Assembly: GCA_018644785.1 (NCBI GenBank)
Contig: JABGPV010000250.1
Coordinates: 1-7,290 of the forward strand
Direction: 5' to 3'
Length of the DNA stretch: 7,290 nt
Origin: Deltaproteobacteria bacterium
GTDB lineage: Bacteria > Desulfobacterota > DSM-4660 > Desulfatiglandales > Desulfatiglandaceae
Positions 1 through 5,931 of the stretch are shown piece by piece. Position numbers and translations under genes: made by a program. A model generated the notes under the pieces. It saw only the letters and a program-made list of their open reading frames with translations. It was not told where the DNA came from and did no database searches. Each line of letters starts with the position of its first letter. Within the stretch, counting starts at the first letter, position 1.

Positions 1-3000
1 GTCCGCTGATGACTTTAAAGGTTCGGGAAAGGCAAAGAAAGGTCCCCCTGACCACGTTTAAAGTCCCTCGAACCACCGGGTTGTCGGCAGGCCCCTGTAC
101 CGTCAGTCTCCCCTTGAATTCCACATCCAGCCCGCGGCCTCGAACAAAGCATTTATCGGGGATATTGACCCCCAGATCCAGTTGAATCAGTGTTCCGCCC
201 TTTTTGGATTTTGATTTTTCCGATGCCTCTGCTGTGGGATCATTGATGATTGTGACGGGAATGACCGTCACATCCGGCGGAAAACGTTTGGGAATGGCAA
301 TTTCCGTACGTTCCAGATTAATTTCCCCGGTCAGATCCATCCGGTCCTTGTTCCCTTTGAGATCCAGGTTCCCACCGGCGGTCACGGTCAGATTTTCTTG
401 TCGGAGCAGGGTGGCCTGTTTAAGTATCAATGCGATTTCCGTTCGAAAAGGGGGATCCACATGGGTTTGACCATTAAGGGAGATTGTCCCCGTGCCACCA
501 TCTGTTGCTGTCAGATGAGCCAGCTTCAGAATTCTACCCTCGGCACTCATTTTGACCTGAATCTGATCCAGAAGCACGCCTTGTTCAACGTTTTCATAAC
601 GGCCTTTTTCAAGGTTTACCCCGCCGTTCAATTCCCATTTCGCAAATGACCCCCCTATCCCCATGTCCACGTTCACCAGGCCCTGCAGGCTTTGGTTGAC
701 CATGGCAGGCAGTGTCTGCAGGATCGCCAGATTGAGTATCCCCTGAAGCTTTGCCTCCAGCCTGCCGTTTTTATCCATATCAAAAGCGAAAGGCTTGAGC
801 GAAAAGTGCGCTGGAATGCTGCCTCCGGCTTTAAACGGGGTCTTGCCGAGGCCCGAGAGTTCCAGATCGGCCAGCAGGCGCTCCCCATCCCGTCTGGAAT
901 GGAGCTTTACATTCAGTAAAATGGGTTGGGTGCCGTCACGACCCATGACTTTGTATTCTTTTATATGCACGGCCACACTCACCCCGGGGTCTGCAAGGGG
1001 CCCTGAAAGTTCAAGGCTGGCCTCAGCCGTTCCGTCCAAATCCTGTCCCACAAAGGGTTCCAGAAGGGAGAGGGGCAGATCGGTAATGCGAACTTTTGCA
1101 TCCACCGTATCCTTATCCAATTTGCCCATGGCTTGAAGCAACCCTTTGTCCATTTTCAATTGAAGGTCATCCAGCCCAATCCGCTCGTCATCATGGTAGG
1201 TCAGGGTGGCAGGTTTTTGCAGGTTGATTTTCAGGCCTTCATAGCCGGCTTTCAACGTATCCAGTCGAAGTTGCCACAGGTCTGTTCTCTTGACCCTTAT
1301 TTGTGTGGTCAGAAACAGCGGCGCTTCAGTGGCGGTTTTTGTTATTCCTTTGGTTTCAAGGGTGATGTCGGCGCCTGACAGAGCGCCTTTTGCCCCCAGT
1401 TTCAGGGTGTCAAGGCGCGAACTCCCGAAAGGCATATTTGTTGCTTTCAAGCTCGCTTTCCCCTGCATTTTTTTCAAATCGTCCACCCGGGCCGTCATGC
1501 TCAAGGTGGATGCGCCGTAATCCTGGTATTTCAGGTCTTTGAAGTTTGCATCCAGGGTGATGATTTTATCGGCTTCAATTTGAAACGACCCTGTACCCCT
1601 TGCTTCAACGCCGGTCAGGGCCTGGACAATCTCAAGGGAAGTGATCCGGCCCTTGACCTTTCCGGAAAAATCTTCTGTTCCGGGGGTCACATCAAGGGAT
1701 GCCATAAGATCAATGCCGGGCGCTTGAACCCGTGTATCTCCAAGGTTAAGGGTTTTTCCGCTCCAGGCAAAATCGCTGTTCACTTGCAGCGACTGATCCA
1801 TGGCCGAGGCTTCCAGGCGGATTGTGCCGACGGGTTTTTGCGGCAGCCCTTTGGCGCGCAGTTCTGTTTTCATCCCTTTGATCTCCAGGTCTTTGATCCG
1901 AAGACGCCGGGAGTTCAGATTCACGTGGGCTGCAAAATCATCAAATTTCCCTGAAATTTTACCCTGGCTTTGCACATCTCCCTCGGGCAGGGTTGTCGGT
2001 TTTGAAATACCACTGGTCGAATGATCCAGGCTCATCCGATAGGCCACATCAAATATGCTTTCTTTAAGGTTGACCCAGCCATCGGCCGTTAATCGGGTTT
2101 GAGACCCTTTCAGCTCAACCGATTCCAGAGTAAGCCTGTCCCCTTTCATTTCAGCATGCGCCTCAAGGGTCACTTTCGGTCCTGCCAGGGCAGCAGCCTC
2201 AGACGGTAGTCCGCTGAGATGTGAAACAGCCATATTCAGACGGGCCGTGAGGTCCGCGGGACCGGCGCCTTTTATCTGGGCGTTGATGGAAAGACGACCA
2301 TCCAGAGGCGGTGCGTCCGGTGGCATCAGCACGGCAATATGATCCGCCTGAACTGCCAGATCGCCGGAAAAGCGTCCTTCGGTAAGATTCATACGTGCTT
2401 TTTTCACGCTCACGGCCACCCCCGGCAATGTCATGTTCAGGGCGCTCACCTGCCACGTTGAAAAATCGGGGCTTTGAGCATCAATTTCCACCTTGAGCGG
2501 CCCTTGCAGTTTCGGCGCTTGTTGGACCCACAACTTTTGGGCGCCAAGTGCCACGGAAGCACTTTTTAAGCCCTTAAATCCCTTTTCGAAAAGGGCTCGG
2601 ACGTTCAGTGTTGTTTCATCCAAAGTTGCGGCTTGTGTTTTGAATGCGGCCAAATCCGTGGATATGTTGACCTCGGGCGCCATGAAAGGTCCGACGGCGG
2701 CGATGCGCACAGGCCTTAGACCATCGAGGGAAATCCCGGTCCCCGCCAGAAACGGGGTCAGTTTGGCCCCTTCAATTAGGGCCCGCATGTCCATTTTTTC
2801 TTTTTCCAGATCAGCAGACCCTTCCAGGGAAATGATCAACTTGCCGTTTTTGATTCTGAACTCCTCGAGCAGGACTTCTTTTTCGGGGGAAAGTGACCCA
2901 TTTAAGGTCAAATCCACGGTTTCAGATGTCATAACCTTCGCAACCTGGGGTGGCATAATTCGGCTATCAGCCTTTATTTGTCCACTCAATTGCAGGGTGA

Positions 3001-3889
3001 CAGTCTCCTGATGGCTCACGTCATATTGGAGTGCCGCGTTGCCATAACCGCCCATATTCAGATTCAGATTGCCCTTCACATGGGAAACAGGCCCCTGTGC
3101 AGTTGCTGTCAATTGAATGCCCTCAAGATCTTTGAGACCCAACAGCCCTGCCACCAGCCCTCCATTGGATTCATGGTAGGTCATATCAGCCGTCAGATGT
3201 TCGTTTTTCAGACCGTAAGCGGCTTTCAACTTAAACGCATCATCGTCACTATTCAAATCCTTCAGGGATGCTTCAGCCTGAATACGGTCTTTGGCGGTTT
3301 TTAACCGGGAGTTCAGGCTGAAAGCCATGGGTTTTCCCGCAAGCGCTTCGCCTAGATCAATGCGCTGAAGCCGGATTTCCTGAACCAATATGTGGGGTAG
3401 CGAGAAAGCGCCATCTTGTGCGGGTGTTTCTTCTTTTTTCGGAGCAGGTTCGCGGCTTTCGGGCAAACGGGAAACGGTCAGATGTTCCATTCGAAGCCAT
3501 TTGACATGCACCAAACCCGAGATCAGATCCCACGGCTTCATGGAAAAATTGAACTGTTCCATTTTGAGCCAGGGACCTTTTGCATCTGAGATGGTCGCCT
3601 GTTTCAGGGTAATGGAAAAGGGCAGCAGTCCATCGAGTCCTTGAATCATTACCTGATAGTCGCCCGTTTTTGCAGTGACACGGGTCACAAACGCAGCCAA
3701 CTGTTTTTTGGCCCAGGGCGTCTGAAGGCCCGCCCACAGTAGCATGATCAGCACCAGGAAGCCGGCCATGGTCAGCAGGGTCCATTTAACCAGTGGGCGC
3801 CATAACGGACGACGGAGAACGGGGGGCTGAGGTACCACCTCTGATCCCTGCCCCCTGCCCCCTGCCCCCTGCCCTTTGTCCTCTGTCAT
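1..3889 (-). CDS. tamB: TamB, inner-membrane-anchored translocation and assembly module protein (3' end outside window)
   Basis: The minus-strand frame is open from ATG 3889 to the left edge: 1296 codons without a stop, already longer than E. coli TamB (1259). A basic tail (LRRPLWRPLVKW) precedes a single membrane helix at about 35-55, which anchors the protein in the inner membrane with the rest in the periplasm. Residues 84-160 (GLDGLLPFSITL, DAKGPWLKM, then a Pro/Lys/Glu linker at 143-158) match the usual TamB N-terminal region. The body is a long alternation of short beta-strands and Gly/Asp turns, as in AsmA/TamB beta-groove proteins. Near the end, FVRGRGLDVEFKG (1248-1260), then NPVVRGTLNVVRG and SRTF, is characteristic of the C-terminal TamB (DUF490) domain. 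By family proportions roughly 150-200 residues are missing, including the part that contacts TamA. The protein is expected to span the periplasm, working with TamA in outer-membrane protein assembly or in lipid transport. A GTG at 3838 is an alternative start beyond the heptad repeat. Confidence 0.93.
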   Translation of the reverse strand, partial: MTEDKGQGAGGRGQGSEVVPQPPVLRRPLWRPLVKWTLLTMAGFLVLIMLLWAGLQTPWAKKQLAAFVTRVTAKTGDYQVMIQGLDGLLPFSITLKQATISDAKGPWLKMEQFNFSMKPWDLISGLVHVKWLRMEHLTVSRLPESREPAPKKEETPAQDGAFSLPHILVQEIRLQRIDLGEALAGKPMAFSLNSRLKTAKDRIQAEASLKDLNSDDDAFKLKAAYGLKNEHLTADMTYHESNGGLVAGLLGLKDLEGIQLTATAQGPVSHVKGNLNLNMGGYGNAALQYDVSHQETVTLQLSGQIKADSRIMPPQVAKVMTSETVDLTLNGSLSPEKEVLLEEFRIKNGKLIISLEGSADLEKEKMDMRALIEGAKLTPFLAGTGISLDGLRPVRIAAVGPFMAPEVNISTDLAAFKTQAATLDETTLNVRALFEKGFKGLKSASVALGAQKLWVQQAPKLQGPLKVEIDAQSPDFSTWQVSALNMTLPGVAVSVKKARMNLTEGRFSGDLAVQADHIAVLMPPDAPPLDGRLSINAQIKGAGPADLTARLNMAVSHLSGLPSEAAALAGPKVTLEAHAEMKGDRLTLESVELKGSQTRLTADGWVNLKESIFDVAYRMSLDHSTSGISKPTTLPEGDVQSQGKISGKFDDFAAHVNLNSRRLRIKDLEIKGMKTELRAKGLPQKPVGTIRLEASAMDQSLQVNSDFAWSGKTLNLGDTRVQAPGIDLMASLDVTPGTEDFSGKVKGRITSLEIVQALTGVEARGTGSFQIEADKIITLDANFKDLKYQDYGASTLSMTARVDDLKKMQGKASLKATNMPFGSSRLDTLKLGAKGALSGADITLETKGITKTATEAPLFLTTQIRVKRTDLWQLRLDTLKAGYEGLKINLQKPATLTYHDDERIGLDDLQLKMDKGLLQAMGKLDKDTVDAKVRITDLPLSLLEPFVGQDLDGTAEASLELSGPLADPGVSVAVHIKEYKVMGRDGTQPILLNVKLHSRRDGERLLADLELSGLGKTPFKAGGSIPAHFSLKPFAFDMDKNGRLEAKLQGILNLAILQTLPAMVNQSLQGLVNVDMGIGGSFAKWELNGGVNLEKGRYENVEQGVLLDQIQVKMSAEGRILKLAHLTATDGGTGTISLNGQTHVDPPFRTEIALILKQATLLRQENLTVTAGGNLDLKGNKDRMDLTGEINLERTEIAIPKRFPPDVTVIPVTIINDPTAEASEKSKSKKGGTLIQLDLGVNIPDKCFVRGRGLDVEFKGRLTVQGPADNPVVRGTLNVVRGTFLCLSRTFKVISG
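3846..3874. repeat. Perfect heptanucleotide tandem repeat in the 5' end of tamB
   Basis: The plus strand shows four exact copies of CCCTGCC (3846-3852, 3853-3859, 3860-3866, 3867-3873) plus one further matching base. The 7-bp periodicity continues in degenerate form to the right as CTTTGTC, CTCTGTC and ATCTGAC (3874-3894) and to the left as CTCTGAT (3839-3845), so it spans the tamB start codon. In the tamB frame it reads GQGAGGRGQG, a low-complexity stretch in the predicted cytoplasmic tail. Seven is not a multiple of three, so a change in copy number would shift the frame. The pattern resembles the heptameric STRR repeats described in cyanobacteria, though it may be unrelated. Confidence 0.9.
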
Positions 3890-3894
3890 CTGAC

Positions 3895-3900
3895 CCTTCT
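3895..3900 (-). promoter_or_regulatory. Ribosome-binding site of tamB
   Basis: AGAAGG, within the purine run GGAAGAAGGG (3894-3903 on the minus strand), sits five bases before the ATG at 3889. It lies in the 30-bp gap after the tamA stop. No promoter-like or terminator-like sequence is visible in that gap, which suggests that tamA and tamB are translated from one message. Confidence 0.65.
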
Positions 3901-3919
3901 TCCGTTATAAAATCCGCAA

Positions 3920-5836
3920 TCAAAAAGACTGCCCGATACTCACATAAATCTGGTAATCACTGTCAACGCCCTCCCGTTTATTGAGAGGAACGGCCACATC
4001 CAACCGAACGGGCCCGATGGCGGTGTAATACCTTAATCCCAGACCCGCCCCATAAAGCATCTCCTGCTCACTGAAATCAGGGACCGTATCCAGATAGGCG
4101 GTTCCAGCGTCTACAAAGGGGACCAGTCCGATGGACTCGGTGATCTTGAACCTCAATTCCAGGGACCCGGTGAGCATGGAGAGACCACCGAGAGGGGTAT
4201 TTCCCTTTAGCGGCCCGGCCATTTGATAAGCGTAACCTCGAACAGAACCGCCGCCCCCCGGATAGAACCGCAGATCGGCCGGCATTTTGTCGTGATCGAT
4301 GCCGAAAATCTGGCCGAAGGCGGCTTGAACCGCCACCACTATCCAGTCGCCACGATTGAAATTATAATAGGTGCTTCCCCCCAATACATAGCGAAAAAAG
4401 CGAATGTCGCTCTGGGAGATATCCTGATAGGGGGCCATGGCCAGGGAAAGATGATACCCCTGAATGGGGTTCAGGATATTTTTGCGTGTATCCAGGTCTG
4501 CGGTCATCGGTACATAGAAGAGTTGGTACGTGTTCCGTTCGTTGGTCGCGTTGTCTTTGACCCGGGACAGGTGAAACCCCAGGCCCCCGCCGGCCCGGAA
4601 AGTTTTGGTGAACTGCTGCCGCAGAATGACCGTTGCAATACCGGAAGTGGCATTATAGGCATCGGTGGTTTCATCGTTGAAAGAAATCTGGGAAATGAAT
4701 GTGTTGTCTCGATTCAAAAACATGGGTTTTTCAAAACGAAGGGCCGCTGTTCTTGTTATGCTGTTCAATATGGCGCTGGCCGTCAATTTTTCGGCCATGC
4801 CGAAAAGGTTTCTGTGGGTCCAGCTGCCATTGAATCCGGGACCGTAATCTGTGGTGTATTCCAGGCCCAGGCGTACCGTCCGGGGTGCCCGTTCTTTCAG
4901 CTCAACGGTCATGGGGAGCCGGTCTTGGGCATCCACTTTTTCCGGATTCTTAAACGCGACAATACCAAAGAGATTGGTATCAAATAGCGTTTCACGTGCC
5001 GCTTTAATCTTTCGGATGTCATAGGGTTCACCCGCTTTCCAGGGGATTAATTCATATACATATTTTTCCCTGAGGCGCTCAAGACCTGTGACCCGGGTGG
5101 CTCCAAAACGTGCGTAAGGCCCTGGTGAAACCTGGAACGAGACTTCCACATGATTCGTTTTGAAATCAGCAATCACATCGCGATGACTGATTTTCGGAAA
5201 AGGATATCCGTTTTCCTTGTACCGGGTCAGAATGGCTTCTTCGGCTTTGACCACCAAACTCGCGCTGTAGGGCGCGTCCTGAACCAATTTCAGCGCTGCG
5301 GGCGTGGGCGGGGAAAGAACCCCCGGTGGCGTATGGGGGGCCAGATGGATGCTGATTTTCGAAAAGGTAAACCGAGACCCCAGGGCTACTTCGAAGTGCA
5401 CAGTTGAAGGATTCACCGGTGGGGGAACGGCCGATGAATCGGTTTCCGGGTGGTCGGTCCTGGTTCTGGATTGACGGTCTGCCTCGGCATCTTTGGCGTT
5501 TTTCGGGGAAAGTATTTTAAATGTGATGGTGCCTCGAAAATAGCCGAATGACCGCAGAACTTTTTGCATTTCCGGGAGATCCCCCTCGCAACGACGTCTC
5601 AGGAGTGCCAGGCTTTTGGGCGGATCACTTTTCTTTTGAACAGCCAGGGACACTTCCCCAAGGAGTTTATGAACCGGGTTTTTCTCCAAGTTTTTGCCTG
5701 TTATCTCAACCTCATAAGGTACGCCATCTGTTTTGGTAGGTGCGGTTTCTGCGGACAGGGAAACCCCTGGCAGTAGAATCAGGCACAAAATTCCGAGCAG
5801 TGCTGCTGCAAAAGTATCCATATGGCGTATCAACAT
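3920..5836 (-). CDS. tamA: TamA-family outer-membrane assembly protein (Omp85/BamA superfamily)
   Basis: Complete 638-residue protein; E. coli TamA is 577. Residues 1-29 form a signal peptide (basic start, hydrophobic core, LSA before ETAP), so the protein is exported. Three POTRA domains follow: POTRA1 from about 40 to 160, with YEVEITG as strand 1 and GTITFKI and TVHFEVALG as strands 2 and 3; POTRA2 from about 160 to 240; POTRA3 from about 243 to 314 (RFGATRVTGL to MTVELKER). The beta-barrel (Bac_surface_Ag type) runs from about 320 to the end, with GGGGSVRGYAY (527-537) holding the loop-6 VRGY motif and a C-terminal aromatic beta-signal ending in QSF. The role known for the family is outer-membrane protein insertion with TamB. 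The adjacent tamB gene argues for TamA rather than BamA, which usually has five POTRA domains. The odd point is a hydrophilic insert of about 35 residues (110-145) in the POTRA1 hairpin. No terminator separates it from tamB, 30 bp downstream. Confidence 0.93.
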   Translation of the reverse strand: MLIRHMDTFAAALLGILCLILLPGVSLSAETAPTKTDGVPYEVEITGKNLEKNPVHKLLGEVSLAVQKKSDPPKSLALLRRRCEGDLPEMQKVLRSFGYFRGTITFKILSPKNAKDAEADRQSRTRTDHPETDSSAVPPPVNPSTVHFEVALGSRFTFSKISIHLAPHTPPGVLSPPTPAALKLVQDAPYSASLVVKAEEAILTRYKENGYPFPKISHRDVIADFKTNHVEVSFQVSPGPYARFGATRVTGLERLREKYVYELIPWKAGEPYDIRKIKAARETLFDTNLFGIVAFKNPEKVDAQDRLPMTVELKERAPRTVRLGLEYTTDYGPGFNGSWTHRNLFGMAEKLTASAILNSITRTAALRFEKPMFLNRDNTFISQISFNDETTDAYNATSGIATVILRQQFTKTFRAGGGLGFHLSRVKDNATNERNTYQLFYVPMTADLDTRKNILNPIQGYHLSLAMAPYQDISQSDIRFFRYVLGGSTYYNFNRGDWIVVAVQAAFGQIFGIDHDKMPADLRFYPGGGGSVRGYAYQMAGPLKGNTPLGGLSMLTGSLELRFKITESIGLVPFVDAGTAYLDTVPDFSEQEMLYGAGLGLRYYTAIGPVRLDVAVPLNKREGVDSDYQIYVSIGQSF

Positions 5837-5840
5837 CTAA

Positions 5841-5845
5841 CTTCC
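5841..5845 (-). promoter_or_regulatory. Ribosome-binding site of tamA
   Basis: GGAAG lies four bases before the ATG at 5836 on the minus strand. The in-frame ATG at 5821-5823 (residue 6) has no purine-rich site at a useful distance, so this site favours the 5836 start. The spacing is slightly short. Another ATG just upstream (5844-5846) overlaps this site but reads only five codons before a TGA. Confidence 0.55.
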
Positions 5846-5887
5846 ATGCTAACGGTTGTGGTTCCCTGCATTCAAAGGACGGGCAAT

Positions 5888-5916
5888 ATCAAAATGTAAA
5901 CTCTTAATAATGTCAG
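5888..5916 (-). promoter_or_regulatory. Weak candidate sigma70-type promoter upstream of tamA
   Basis: In the 95-bp gap between comEC and tamA the minus strand carries CTGACA (5911-5916, five of six matches to TTGACA). A 17-bp AT-rich spacer separates it from TTTGAT (5888-5893, four of six matches to TATAAT). It would place transcription start roughly 45 bp before the tamA ATG. The stretch is visibly richer in A and T than the flanking genes. No hairpin terminator was seen after comEC, so read-through from comEC is equally possible. This is pattern matching by eye and the -10 box is poor. Confidence 0.3.
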
Positions 5917-5931
5917 ATTCAGCCCTTCTTT

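Noticed and set aside
2493..3011. A 172-codon open frame on the plus strand, antisense to tamB
   Set aside because: The product is Ser/Arg-rich without motifs, and the minus strand carries the continuous tamB frame. It is a shadow.
1..3350. Apparent gene desert broken into small plus-strand open frames
   Set aside because: The small frames are shadows. The region is fully occupied by tamB, whose frame has no stop before the left edge.
3357..3785. A 142-codon open frame on the minus strand near the tamB start
   Set aside because: It is a different frame within tamB. Its product is His/Arg/Cys-rich and shows no domain, and tamB is uninterrupted across it.
3839..3894. The heptad tract as a CRISPR array or protein-binding iteron set
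   Set aside because: The units are 7 bp with no spacers, which excludes CRISPR. Iterons are normally longer and lie next to a replication gene, and none is present.
4223..4987. A 254-codon open frame on the plus strand, antisense to tamA
   Set aside because: It lies wholly within the tamA barrel on the opposite strand. Its translation shows no recognisable domain, while the minus-strand frame has clear Omp85 features. It is a codon-bias shadow.
5821..5823. ATG at residue 6 as the tamA start
   Set aside because: It has no ribosome-binding site at a suitable distance, while the ATG at 5836 has GGAAG four bases upstream. Either start leaves a workable signal peptide.
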